In this document: positions 25,444 through 34,451 of the stretch, piece after piece
Numbering within the stretch: the first letter of the stretch is position 1
Layout: every line of letters starts with the position of its first letter
Source of the DNA: Amycolatopsis sp. GM8
GTDB lineage: Bacteria > Actinomycetota > Actinomycetes > Mycobacteriales > Pseudonocardiaceae
DNA length: 64,000 bases
Reading direction: 5' to 3'
NCBI RefSeq assembly: GCF_021653975.1
Contig: NZ_JAJKFK010000012.1
Location: 62,001-126,000, forward strand
Program-made: the position numbers and the translations under genes
The notes under the pieces: generated by a model
The model's input: the letters and a program-made list of their open reading frames with translations, nothing else
Databases searched by the model: none
What the model was told of the DNA's origin: nothing

Positions 25444-28400
25444 CCGCGAATCTCGTAGCGGGTCGCATCGACCCAGTTCCGGGTGGCCGCCCGGTCCCGG
25501 CCACCGGTGATCGACTCGGCCACGTCAACGCCGTCCACCGTCGTCGCCCGCAGCCGCAGGTACGAAAGATTGCGGCGGAGATCACCGTCGTTCCGCAGCT
25601 TCATGATCACCGAGCCCGTGCCGGTGAACGCCGCATCAACGGCGGGATCGTGCAGACCGGTGGCGCAGACGAGCTGAACTCCGGAGTGGGCGGCCAGCCT
25701 GTGCTGCATCTGTATCAACGCTTCGGCCGACGCCGCACCGAACGGGTTGTCCAGCAGGAGTGTGCCTGCGGGCCGGGGGCCGCCCTGCCGATGCGCGGAA
25801 CGGACCCGGGACAGCGCACAGTAGACGAGCACGGCAAGGGTGAGCACTTGTCCGCCGGAGAACTCGATGGGGATCCGGTCAGGCGGGCAGTACAGCACCC
25901 TGCCGTCGATCGACGGCTTGAGGATCTCGATGGACCACGCGCCCGCCCGCGTGCGGTCGAGCACCGTGTCACGCACTGCATCCGCCAGCCACCGTGCCCG
26001 CACCTCGGAGGACTTGGCTCGTTTCGGATTTCCGGACAGCTCGACAGCCCACGTGTCGATCCGGGTGACAAGACGTGCGGCGGCTTCGTCATCGGGGGCG
26101 TCGTCGAACCGGATCTTGATCGCCGATTGTTGCGAGAGATCGCCGAGCCCGTCCGGTAGTTTGGCGGATCGGGTCACCTCGCGCAGCATGCGTCGCTGGT
26201 CGCGGCACAGCGACAGCAGGCTGTCCCGCAGGATCGCACGGTGGTCGTCGAGTTCCCGTAGGTCGTCGGCGGCGGATCCGGCCATCGCCCTGATCCGCCT
26301 CGCCAGCACCTCGGCTTCGGTGACCAGATCGGCTTCGGACAACGACCGGACTCGCATCGCTGCCGCGGCGTCGAGACCAGACCACCGGGAGTCCAACGCC
26401 GTGCTCCGGGCCGCGACGACCGCGGTATGCAAGTCGTCGCGTGCGGCGCGCTCGAGCCCGTCGGTCTCTCGCTGCTCCTGGACGTACTGCTTCATCAGGT
26501 CACGCGCGTTGACTCTGGTGCCGTGGAAGACGTGTGTGGTCGGGATTCGTTCGACGGGCCACAGGTCCAGGGTGTCACCGAGTGACGCGATGTCCTCCTG
26601 CACCGCCCGCACTAGTTCGTCCGCGTCTCGTTCGGCTTGTTCCGCACCATCACGGATCTCACGAAGCTCGACGTTGCGGATCTCCAGTTTCTCCTGCAAC
26701 CGGGGTATGTCCTCGGGTGTGGCCGGTGCCCAGTCCGTCGTGGACAGATCGATGAAGTTCTGGTGATCCGGACCGGCAGGCTGTGCCTCGGCCAGGTCGT
26801 CCTCGGCCTGCTTCCGTTTGGTGGTCGCGGTGACCAGTGCCGCCCGCGCCGAGTCCAACGACGTACCCACCCGTTGCTGGGCACGGATACGGCTACCGGG
26901 CGAGGCCGCCTCGCCGGTGGTAGCCAGCACCTCGGCGTCGGCAAGTGCCCTGTCGTCGAACTGTCTCGTGCGTCCTACCGCCTTGCCGACGTCGGACTCC
27001 GCTCGTTTCAGGAGTTCCGCCTCGATCATGCCGTGCTCGGCGGCGGCGAGTTCGGCACGCAAGGCATGCCAAGCGTCCCTGAGAACCTGGAGGTTGCCTT
27101 CGGAATTGAGCGCCGCTTCGTCTACGCCCATCTCAGCACGTTCCCGTGCCCACGTCTCGCCCGCGCTCCGGGCATCGGCGGCGCGCTGCAGAGAGTTCTT
27201 GAGCATCTCGGCGGCCGCGGCGATAGCTTCACCTGCCGACCGAAGCTCTTCCCTGGCTCGGCCACGTCTGATCGTCAGCCCGGCGACGCGGGCGGTCGCG
27301 ACCTCAGCCGCCTGCACCACTTCTGCCAGTCGCGTCGCACGTGCCACGTGACCATCGGCCATGGTGGCCTGCCCTCGGTACTTCTTGGCATCGGCACGGG
27401 CTTCAGCGGCTCTCGTCCGTTGAGCCTTCCGGTCGGCAACGAGAGCGTCTCGGCGACTGTCCTCGGCCTCCAGGATGTCGGCGGCCTCCGTCGACATGCG
27501 GGCCAGCTCATCCCGGGAAGTTTCACCCCATCGGCGCAGGAAACCGCTGCACAATGCTACGACGTCGCGATACCGCTGTGCGGCGGCGGCTGCTTGCTGA
27601 TGGGCGTCACCCTCGGCCAGCGCGGTCTCTTCCAGTGCCTTGCGGGTCTCGAGTGCCCACGCTCGGTCCCAGGTGGCACGGTGGGGCACGACGACGTGCC
27701 GCCGCGCATCCGTCACGGTTTCCGGTCGTGGTCCGGTCGTCGAAGTCGGCGCGGTGCGCACGGTGACCGGTGTTCTGGTGCGCACCTCCTTCTCAACCAG
27801 CAGTGCGACCCCATCGGTAAACCGTTGTGGGTCCGAGATGACCACACCACCGGCCAGGTCCGGGTTCTCCGCGATGAACGGGGCCCGTCGCTCCGAGTCG
27901 GCTATGTTGCGCTCGATCCAGCTCAGGCCGGTGACCGCACCTATCCGTGCCTCCGTCAGGATTCCCAGCACGGCAAGGGCGTCCGACCCTGCGGGTGCCG
28001 TGCCCGCTTCGTCGAGCTGCGCCAATTCTTCGTTGGCGGCAAGGGCATTCGCCTTGTGTTCGGCCGCCCTGCGGTCCGCAGCGCGCGCGGACTCCTCCGC
28101 CATCTGCTTGGCACGCGCCAGTTCGACCGTGCTCTCCGGTCGCGCGCCGATCAGGTGGACCACGGTCTCGTCAGCGCTGACCGTCCCGAACTCCGTGTCG
28201 TGGTCGTTCAGTCTCGCGGCAGCTCGCTGAGCGGTCGCCCGAAGCTCGACGAGCTTCTTGTCGAGTATGTCGATCTCGGTTCCGAGGCTGTCGTACGTCC
28301 GGTCGGCGGCGAGGGCGGCCTCGTCCGCACCGTCCGCTGCCAGGTTCGCTTCTCCTCTGACTTCCTGCCAGCGGCTGACACACGCGGAAGCACGCTCGCC

Positions 28401-29933
28401 GTCGTTCAACCAGCCGACGGACACGGCCGCGGCGGTCGCCGTCTCCGCGTCATCGTTCTGCTTCTTGATCTCGCCCAGTTCGCGGTCGACCCGCTCCAGT
28501 TCGAGAGTGGCTGTGGTCTTGTCCTGCTGAGCCCGGTCGGCGTCCTCAGCCGCATCGCCCGCCGCTACATCGGCGGCGTCGGCGATCGCCGACGACTCAG
28601 CGACAAGAGCGTCGAGCCGTCCTGCCGTCCGTTCGGCCGCGTCCGTCACTCGTTCCCGGAGCGGTTCCAGCCCGGCGTCGGCCGCCTTGTAGGCGAGCTT
28701 CGCCGCGTCCCGTGCTTGCCGCGCCGTCTCGAGGTCGATCACCACGTCCACGGCACGCCAAGCCTGCTCGTGCCGCCGCGCTTCCGCCGTTGCCGCCTCG
28801 GCGAGCTCGACCTGTTTCCTCGTTGACGCAACCCGTGCGCGGGCCTCCTCTAGTTGCAGCTGCTGCCTGATGTCGCTGATCTGGCCGTACGCGTAGCGTG
28901 CCTTGTTGGCCTCCCCACGCGCGGCGTCCAGTGCCTTCTGCAGCTCGCCGAGCGATTCTTCGTCCTGGTGGATCCGGTTGACCAACGCGGCGGCGTGCTC
29001 CCCACCGTGAAGTCGTGAGCGACGTGACCGCGCGGCGGCGACGTCAACGACCGCGGACCGGCTCACGATCAACTCGATCCCCGGAGTGATCTCCGCGCCG
29101 AAGCCCGCGATCGCCTCGAGCTCGGTGCGCTGGGACGCGAGCGCCGAATAGTCCTCGAGCTTCTGGGTGAACGTCTCCAGTTCGCGGTGATCGTTCAGCG
29201 CGGCCACGAAGAACCGTACGACGTTGTCCGGAGAGTCGAACGAAGCGAGCAGTTTCTCCGCGCCGGCTTCCGAATCGTTCATCCTCATCTGATAGCCGAA
29301 CAGGGTCGGGTCGACACTCGTCCGCTCCTCGAGCGCGGTTGTCCACGCTTGCTGCTTGTCGGTCAGCACCCCTTGTGTTCCCGGGTGGTCGGCGATCAGG
29401 TCGTCGACCGCGTCGCAGAAGGCGCGGTGCGGCAACCGCCGGCCGTCCACGACGAACGGCAGGTCGTCAACGCCGGGCAGGCCCGGTCCGGTGTGAAACA
29501 GGTACCAGGAACGGTGCATGTTGCTCGTCGAACGAGACGCGTGCGGGGGCTGCCGCCTGCCGTCCTTCCATTCCATGACGGCGCCGGTCACCGTCCGCCG
29601 CCCCGACGTGACGTCCTCCCACTCGCACACGACGTGGGAGGTGTCTCCGGTGAGGACGTAGTCCCCGAGCACCTTGCCGCCCACCTGTGCCCGAGACGCC
29701 GGCACGACGAGGCTGCACACCAAGGTGATCAGTGTTGACTTGCCACCCGTGTTGGTGAGCGACAGCAGCACGCGCGCCGCGGCACCGTCACTGGTGACGA
29801 AGTCGAGATCCAGCGGGTCGAACCTGGCGCCGTCCGGACCGACACCGTGCAGTCTGATCCGTCGAAGCCGCAACGGCGGGACAGGCATGTCCGGCTCTCG
29901 ATCGACCGGTCCCGCGAAGAGGGAGCGCGTCAT
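25440..29933 (-). CDS. jetC: Wadjet-like JetC, SMC/MukB-type ATPase
   Basis: The 1497-aa protein has an N-terminal ATPase lobe with SLTNTGGKSTLITLVCSL (Walker A, residues ~61–67). About 1100 residues of heptad-rich Ala/Glu/Arg coiled coil with a central hinge-like break follow. The C-terminal lobe has the signature EFSGGQVLTLAVLVY (~1355) and Walker B TLLLDNPFGAAS (~1393), where an Asn follows the Asp as in MukB/SbcC-like proteins. It is the loop-extruding motor that recognises circular plasmid DNA by size or topology. ATG 29933 overlaps the jetB stop by 4 nt and was preferred over an upstream in-frame start lying inside jetB. Confidence 0.9.
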   Translation of the reverse strand: MTRSLFAGPVDREPDMPVPPLRLRRIRLHGVGPDGARFDPLDLDFVTSDGAAARVLLSLTNTGGKSTLITLVCSLVVPASRAQVGGKVLGDYVLTGDTSHVVCEWEDVTSGRRTVTGAVMEWKDGRRQPPHASRSTSNMHRSWYLFHTGPGLPGVDDLPFVVDGRRLPHRAFCDAVDDLIADHPGTQGVLTDKQQAWTTALEERTSVDPTLFGYQMRMNDSEAGAEKLLASFDSPDNVVRFFVAALNDHRELETFTQKLEDYSALASQRTELEAIAGFGAEITPGIELIVSRSAVVDVAAARSRRSRLHGGEHAAALVNRIHQDEESLGELQKALDAARGEANKARYAYGQISDIRQQLQLEEARARVASTRKQVELAEAATAEARRHEQAWRAVDVVIDLETARQARDAAKLAYKAADAGLEPLRERVTDAAERTAGRLDALVAESSAIADAADVAAGDAAEDADRAQQDKTTATLELERVDRELGEIKKQNDDAETATAAAVSVGWLNDGERASACVSRWQEVRGEANLAADGADEAALAADRTYDSLGTEIDILDKKLVELRATAQRAAARLNDHDTEFGTVSADETVVHLIGARPESTVELARAKQMAEESARAADRRAAEHKANALAANEELAQLDEAGTAPAGSDALAVLGILTEARIGAVTGLSWIERNIADSERRAPFIAENPDLAGGVVISDPQRFTDGVALLVEKEVRTRTPVTVRTAPTSTTGPRPETVTDARRHVVVPHRATWDRAWALETRKALEETALAEGDAHQQAAAAAQRYRDVVALCSGFLRRWGETSRDELARMSTEAADILEAEDSRRDALVADRKAQRTRAAEARADAKKYRGQATMADGHVARATRLAEVVQAAEVATARVAGLTIRRGRAREELRSAGEAIAAAAEMLKNSLQRAADARSAGETWARERAEMGVDEAALNSEGNLQVLRDAWHALRAELAAAEHGMIEAELLKRAESDVGKAVGRTRQFDDRALADAEVLATTGEAASPGSRIRAQQRVGTSLDSARAALVTATTKRKQAEDDLAEAQPAGPDHQNFIDLSTTDWAPATPEDIPRLQEKLEIRNVELREIRDGAEQAERDADELVRAVQEDIASLGDTLDLWPVERIPTTHVFHGTRVNARDLMKQYVQEQRETDGLERAARDDLHTAVVAARSTALDSRWSGLDAAAAMRVRSLSEADLVTEAEVLARRIRAMAGSAADDLRELDDHRAILRDSLLSLCRDQRRMLREVTRSAKLPDGLGDLSQQSAIKIRFDDAPDDEAAARLVTRIDTWAVELSGNPKRAKSSEVRARWLADAVRDTVLDRTRAGAWSIEILKPSIDGRVLYCPPDRIPIEFSGGQVLTLAVLVYCALSRVRSAHRQGGPRPAGTLLLDNPFGAASAEALIQMQHRLAAHSGVQLVCATGLHDPAVDAAFTGTGSVIMKLRNDGDLRRNLSYLRLRATTVDGVDVAESITGGRDRAATRNWVDATRYEIRG

Positions 29934-30661
29934 ACGCCCTCCTCGGTGTCGAGATCGACCGCGTCCGGCAGGCCGTTGACGAGGGCATAGAGATCCGAGT
30001 CCTCGGTAAGGGCCGCAACGGCGTACCGGAACCGTGGCCGTGCTGTCCAGGTTCCGCCATCCGTCTCGGCTCGCAGGTTGAGATAGCCGGCCTCGGTGAG
30101 CATCTTGCACATGCGGTTCACCGCGCCGGCCCGGTCACCGGTCGAACGTCGCTGGGCATTGGGGCGGGCCTGGGGCAGATCGAGCCATCGGCGCCAGCCC
30201 TCGACGAGGCTCTCGTCGACGTCACTGTCATCCGCCGCGGCCTCGGCGAGCCGCTGCCCGGCTCGATCCAGCGTGTCGACGACCGACTGAGTGGTGAACA
30301 CGGCGATCCGATCCGGATCGTCGAGCATGCCGGCTTCCGGGTAGACGGTGCGCGCGATGGCCAGTATCACGGCTCCCATGACGGTGCGATGATGCGGCTG
30401 CGCACGTTTCATGATGTCCGTGACGTGCAGCCGAAGCAGCGAATGGTGCCGTGCGGTGACGACGATCCCTTCCCTGCCGTCGACCTGGAGGTCCAGGCCC
30501 GCGCCGGAGAACACCCGGTCCACTGCGGCGGCGAAGTCCGGCTCGTCGAGGTAGCGGGTGACGACGCGATGGAGATCCTCGTTGCGCCCTGGTGTCTCGC
30601 GTGGCCGGGCCGACCATGCGAGAAGACGGCCGATATCCACATCGTCGGTCGAGGACCTCAT
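29930..30661 (-). CDS. jetB: Wadjet-like JetB, MksE/MukE-type subunit
   Basis: The 243-aa protein lies between jetA and jetC with 4-nt overlaps on both sides. It is helical with a C-terminal winged-helix-like region (GAVNRMCKMLTEAGYLNLRAETDGGTWTARPRFRYAVAAL) where recognition helix, wing and strand can be followed. This is the expected KITE-type accessory subunit that binds the kleisin. Sequence alone would not identify it; its order and size decide. Confidence 0.75.
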   Translation of the reverse strand: MRSSTDDVDIGRLLAWSARPRETPGRNEDLHRVVTRYLDEPDFAAAVDRVFSGAGLDLQVDGREGIVVTARHHSLLRLHVTDIMKRAQPHHRTVMGAVILAIARTVYPEAGMLDDPDRIAVFTTQSVVDTLDRAGQRLAEAAADDSDVDESLVEGWRRWLDLPQARPNAQRRSTGDRAGAVNRMCKMLTEAGYLNLRAETDGGTWTARPRFRYAVAALTEDSDLYALVNGLPDAVDLDTEEGV

Positions 30662-32232
30662 CCGGTCGCCTCTCTGTCGATGTCGTCTTCGTCCAGCACA
30701 TGCCGTGGCAGACGTGGCACTTCGGCGGGTTCGTTGACGTCGGCGATGACCTCGCCCGGCATCACGAGCAGGTCGTCGGCGTGAATGCCCGCGCTGTCGA
30801 GCTCGATCCCGGTGAAGACCGCGATGACGACCCGGTCGCCGGCGGACCGTCCGGCGAGACGTGCCGCCCAGGCACGGTGCGCCGCGTGCACGATCGCCGC
30901 GGCGAGGAGGGCAGGGTTCAGCGGCTCTCCGTCTGGATCTTCGACCTCGGCCGTCAACCGATCGACTCGCGCCAGTAGCTGTGACAACCGGGCCGGCTGC
31001 TCGATACCGTCCAGCACGGTGTCCACCGTGGTCTCGTAGACCTCCCACCACTCGGGCTCCTCGTCCACCTCGGTCTCCGGTGGGTGGAACTCGTCGCCGA
31101 GCTGGGGCGGCTGAGGCGGTGCACACAGCTCGTCGGTGAGCGTGGTGAGCGACGGCCACCAGCGAGCCGGCAGGCCACCCACGATCGCCACCATCCTGTC
31201 CGCGGCATCGGCAGCGGTCGCCGTCCCTCTGGTCAGGTAGGGCGCAAGCAGGTCGGTCCCGATGTCGTAGCGCCGAACAGCATGAGGTGGACGGCTGAAA
31301 CGGTCGTCGAGCGCTTCCCGGAGCCGACTTCGGGCGCCGATGAGATGCCGGTGCAGGTCGTCGTGGCGTCGACGGCACTCGCGCAGGATCTCGATCAGCT
31401 GGTTGGCGGCATCCAGCTTGGTCTGGTCGTCGAGTTCCGCACGGCGATCCGCGACGGCGTCGAGTAGTGCCGACTCGGCGTCCAGGCGTTCCTTCACATG
31501 ATCGAGAGCAGCGTGCAACAAGGCCGGCACCTCGCCGATCCAGTCGTGCACGTCGGGATCGATCAATGTGTCGGCCACGATCCGGCGTACCCGCTCCTGA
31601 TACTGGATCGACCGGTATCGCGCGTGCTTCGCGATCTCGACGGCCGACTCGACGGCGCCTCGCGCGATGAGGGCGTTGAGCTGCGCCTCGTTGGCGATCT
31701 GGGCCGCCTCGATGTCCAGGTCGAGCGCCTCGACGAAGATGTTGATCGCCTGCTCGGAGGCACGCAGGTGCTCGATCCCCTCGCTACCCGTCGGGTGCAG
31801 ATACAGCAGCCGGAAACGCTGGTTACGCCATGCCGGCCCGGATGCCGTGTGCACCAGGTGCTTCACGATCTCTACGTCCGTGGTGACCAGCGATACGAGG
31901 ACGCGTTCCGCTACGGACAGCCACTGCGACGCTGACGCTTCAGGAACCTGGCGAGCGGCTTGCATGGTCCCGTAGTCAAGTGCCTCCTCCCAGGTCCGCC
32001 CTGCCGAGATGCCCATCGCCAAGGCCACCTGGTCGATCACGGCCAACGCGATGGTGAACAGGTCGTACCGGTCCCAGTAGTCACCGTCCAAACTGCCCTT
32101 GGTCCGCTCGATATCGGTGAGTACCTGAATCGGCGCCAACGCACGCCGGCGCCGAGTGATCGACTCGTCATCGGTCGGGATCAGCACATCCCAGCTGGCT
32201 GTATCGGCTATAGGCCCCCACGAATCGGCCAC
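30658..32232 (-). CDS. jetA: Wadjet-like JetA, MksF/kleisin-type subunit
   Basis: The 524-aa mostly helical protein starts with GTG, preceded by GGGAG 6 nt upstream. It is rich in Asp/Glu/Arg helices (residues 200–330) with a C-terminal acidic tail ending PRHVLDEDDIDREATG. Position (first of four), length and helical composition fit the kleisin-like JetA. The sequence does not show an obvious DUF3375 signature to the eye, so the subtype is left open. It is translationally coupled to jetB. Confidence 0.72.
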   Translation of the reverse strand: MADSWGPIADTASWDVLIPTDDESITRRRRALAPIQVLTDIERTKGSLDGDYWDRYDLFTIALAVIDQVALAMGISAGRTWEEALDYGTMQAARQVPEASASQWLSVAERVLVSLVTTDVEIVKHLVHTASGPAWRNQRFRLLYLHPTGSEGIEHLRASEQAINIFVEALDLDIEAAQIANEAQLNALIARGAVESAVEIAKHARYRSIQYQERVRRIVADTLIDPDVHDWIGEVPALLHAALDHVKERLDAESALLDAVADRRAELDDQTKLDAANQLIEILRECRRRHDDLHRHLIGARSRLREALDDRFSRPPHAVRRYDIGTDLLAPYLTRGTATAADAADRMVAIVGGLPARWWPSLTTLTDELCAPPQPPQLGDEFHPPETEVDEEPEWWEVYETTVDTVLDGIEQPARLSQLLARVDRLTAEVEDPDGEPLNPALLAAAIVHAAHRAWAARLAGRSAGDRVVIAVFTGIELDSAGIHADDLLVMPGEVIADVNEPAEVPRLPRHVLDEDDIDREATG

Positions 32233-32533
32233 AGAGACTCCCTACCACCATTACACCTCGCTGGGATGTGTGAACCTTCTGTTCTCTGTTGCGCATGATC
32301 GCGAAGGAACTACCCGACAGACGATCTGCGTGATACCAGCCGGCGGCCACCTCGTCGTAGGACAACCCGGTCAGGCTCATGTCCCGCTCGGCCGGCAGGA
32401 CGTCGACGATCACCCGGTACTGCGCCGCGAACCGCGAGGCCAGGTAGGCCGGGATGAGTTCCTGCGCCGGCAGTAGGGCCGACCACCGATCAGCGGGTGC
32501 CTCCGTCTCCGGCAGCTCGTCGTGATCGATCAC
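32168..32533 (-). CDS. Short ORF overlapping the jetA start
   Basis: The 121-aa frame starts with GTG and ends 65 bp inside jetA in another frame. The first ~70 residues (PADRWSALLPAQELIPAYLASRF, YRVIVDVLPAERDMSL, TGLSYDEVAAGW) look like a real helical domain. The last ~45 are low-quality and overlap the jetA ribosome-binding region. It could be a small regulator of the jet operon or the truncated N-terminus of a former gene; the segment loosely recalls the N-terminus of DUF2397-type proteins of other Wadjet classes. Function is unknown. Confidence 0.45.
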   Translation of the reverse strand: MIDHDELPETEAPADRWSALLPAQELIPAYLASRFAAQYRVIVDVLPAERDMSLTGLSYDEVAAGWYHADRLSGSSFAIMRNREQKVHTSQRGVMVVGSLCGRFVGAYSRYSQLGCADPDR

Positions 32534-32674
32534 ACATCCAGGGTACGAACACAGGGTGCCAAGCCGAGGACAACAGCGACACATCACCCGTTCTGGTGAA
32601 TCCTTCCCGTCGAACGACGCTATGGGCGGGTTAGGCAGTGAGATGTCCCCGTCCCCCGGAAAGGCTCCACTCCG

Positions 32675-33406
32675 ATGACCTCATTCTCCCCTTCGCACCT
32701 GGACATGATCGAGCGGCGGTTCCTGGCGATGACTGCTGGCCCGCAGCCGCTCACCCTTGACTGCGCCGCACTGGGATGCGGACTACCCACCGAGGTGCTG
32801 CCGCTGGATGAGGTGCGCGTGCTGTTGCTGAAGCGGCAGACAAGTTGGGTGACCAAAGACGCCGTGTGGCAGGAGCTGGTCCGACGGGCACACGCAAAGC
32901 CGGAGCCATGGACCACCGTCGCAGCCGCCATGATGATGCCCGGCCTCAAAGCCATCGCCGGGAAACTGGGCTCCCGCTTCTGCGGTGACCGCAACGACCT
33001 GGACTCCGAAATCCTCGAAGGCTTCCTCCAGGCACTCGACATCGTCGACGCCCGATCGCCGAAGATCTTCGGACAGCTCTACTGGTCCGCATTCCGGCGC
33101 GGCCACGAAGCCTGCAACAGCGAAAGGCGGCGAGCGATGGCCCGGTCCGAACTCACCGACACCGCCGTCGACACCCGCGCGGTGAGCGGGCACCCAGACC
33201 TCGTCCTCGCAGGAGCCATGCTCTCAGGTGCCATCACACCCCACGAAGCCGACCTCGTCTCCGATGTGCTCCTCGACCATGGAGACCGATCAACCGCAGC
33301 CAAGCGGCGCGGTCTGAGCCGCCACAAAGTGGCAGCACAGCTCAACACCGCCTCCCCGCACCTCGCCGACTATCTGCTCTGCGGCCCACTTCGTCCGGCC
33401 GCATGA
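32675..33406 (+). CDS. Sigma-like/HTH regulatory protein (hypothetical)
   Basis: The 243-aa protein is divergent from the jet operon. The middle segment (KIFGQLYWSAFRRGHEACNSERRR) and C-terminal segment (ITPHEADLVSDVLLDHGDRSTAAKRRGLSRHKVAAQL) resemble sigma-70 regions 2/3 and the region-4 HTH in spacing, but without a canonical −10-binding region. It overlaps the next gene by 4 nt (ATGA). A role in controlling island genes is plausible but unproven. No close named family was recognised. Confidence 0.6.
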   Translation: MTSFSPSHLDMIERRFLAMTAGPQPLTLDCAALGCGLPTEVLPLDEVRVLLLKRQTSWVTKDAVWQELVRRAHAKPEPWTTVAAAMMMPGLKAIAGKLGSRFCGDRNDLDSEILEGFLQALDIVDARSPKIFGQLYWSAFRRGHEACNSERRRAMARSELTDTAVDTRAVSGHPDLVLAGAMLSGAITPHEADLVSDVLLDHGDRSTAAKRRGLSRHKVAAQLNTASPHLADYLLCGPLRPAA

Positions 33407-33699
33407 CCACGCTCCTGGTGGTGCGTGCACCGAAGCGGCACGTGCACGCAGCACGCCGAAACGCAGACCGAGAAGTCGACTGGATCGACGTCGAGCCTGG
33501 AAGCAATACTGCGGCTGACCGCAAAGAGACCTGTCGCCTGTGCCCCGTCCGCCTCACCTGCGCCATCACAGCGCTCACCACTGACAAGAACTATGGGACG
33601 TTGTCTTCGAGATCAACCTCGTTGACGGCGCCGAAGCTGAGCGCCTTGGTCTACAGCGGGCGGCGGTCATCCGTGACGTATTGCAGTGCTACCGACTAA
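33403..33699 (+). CDS. WhiB-like fragment or degenerate WhiB-type protein
   Basis: The 98-aa protein is translationally coupled to the preceding gene. Residues ~40–62 contain ADRKETCRLCPVRLTCAITAL, the exact CxxCPVRxxC core of the WhiB iron-sulfur domain. The first cluster Cys is missing upstream, and the Gly-rich G[VI]WGG turn is replaced by NYGTL before the sequence becomes unrelated. A three-Cys variant, or a gene damaged by a frameshift after residue ~68, are both possible. Confidence 0.6.
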   Translation: MTTLLVVRAPKRHVHAARRNADREVDWIDVEPGSNTAADRKETCRLCPVRLTCAITALTTDKNYGTLSSRSTSLTAPKLSALVYSGRRSSVTYCSATD

Positions 33700-33838
33700 A
33701 CGGCAACCGCGCGTCACCGGGCGCGAGCGTCACCTGGTGCTCCCGCCGGGGCACACAGGTCAGAGGCAGCTTTGGCCGGTCAGCGTGCTTGCGTGCGGTG
33801 CCGGACGGCGTATGTTCGCACCACGACTGGCGCTGGTG

Positions 33839-34030
33839 ACGTGCCCAGAAGCGCGCGGACTGCGATCGAGACCCTGGCGAACGGCGCACTGCGCGTGAAG
33901 GTCTACGCCGGTGAGGCCCCGCAGGCACCTCCGCGAGACGATCCCCGCTGGATCTAACGCGGCGAAGGAAGCCGAGAAGGTCCGCATTCGGCTGGTCAAC
34001 GAGATCACCGGAGCAGGCCCGCCACAGTGT
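33839..34030 (+). pseudogene. Integrase N-terminal remnant, frameshifted
   Basis: The segment RTAIETLANGALRVKVYAGE in one frame, and RRHLRETIPAGSNAAKEAE continuing in another with the shift near 33930, reproduce the start of actinobacterial tyrosine integrases (arm-binding domain, then '(Y/H)LxExIPAGpxAAkeAEkvr'). No core-binding or catalytic domain follows in place. It is relic evidence that the island once had its own recombinase. Confidence 0.6.
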
Positions 34031-34451
34031 CAAACCCGCTCAAGAATTGCGCAGATGCCTATTCAGACGAAGCCGCACATAAACCAAGGCGGTTTGATCG
34101 TTGAATGCCCGCTTCGCCTCCTCGCGAAATTGGGCAAGTAAACCCGTGCAAGGGTTCCAACAATTTCCTGGACGCCAACAACGACCGAGCCTTGCAAGAT
34201 GCCAGTCATGCGGTCTCGAAGCACCGACTCGCGGGGAAGGATTTTTGTCCCGTTTCACCACTTCGACTTACGGCCTGACCTGCGAAGAATGAAGCCCTCT
34301 CCCGGCGCGACAAACAGCATTCACAGGTCGTCGCGCCGCTCGTCGCACTTTGACCGGCCGCGGCGCTGAACACACGTCCTCGGTGCCGATCTTCCGACAC
34401 AGTTCGGTCACGACATGAAACGACAGCCCGTAGGAGGCAGATGTTCCGATC
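34031..34451. other. Stretch without recognisable gene
   Basis: This ~420-bp stretch between the integrase remnant and the lipoprotein gene is visibly less GC-rich than its surroundings. Short open frames on both strands have no motif. It presumably contains the lipoprotein promoter and decayed integrase sequence. Confidence 0.5.
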
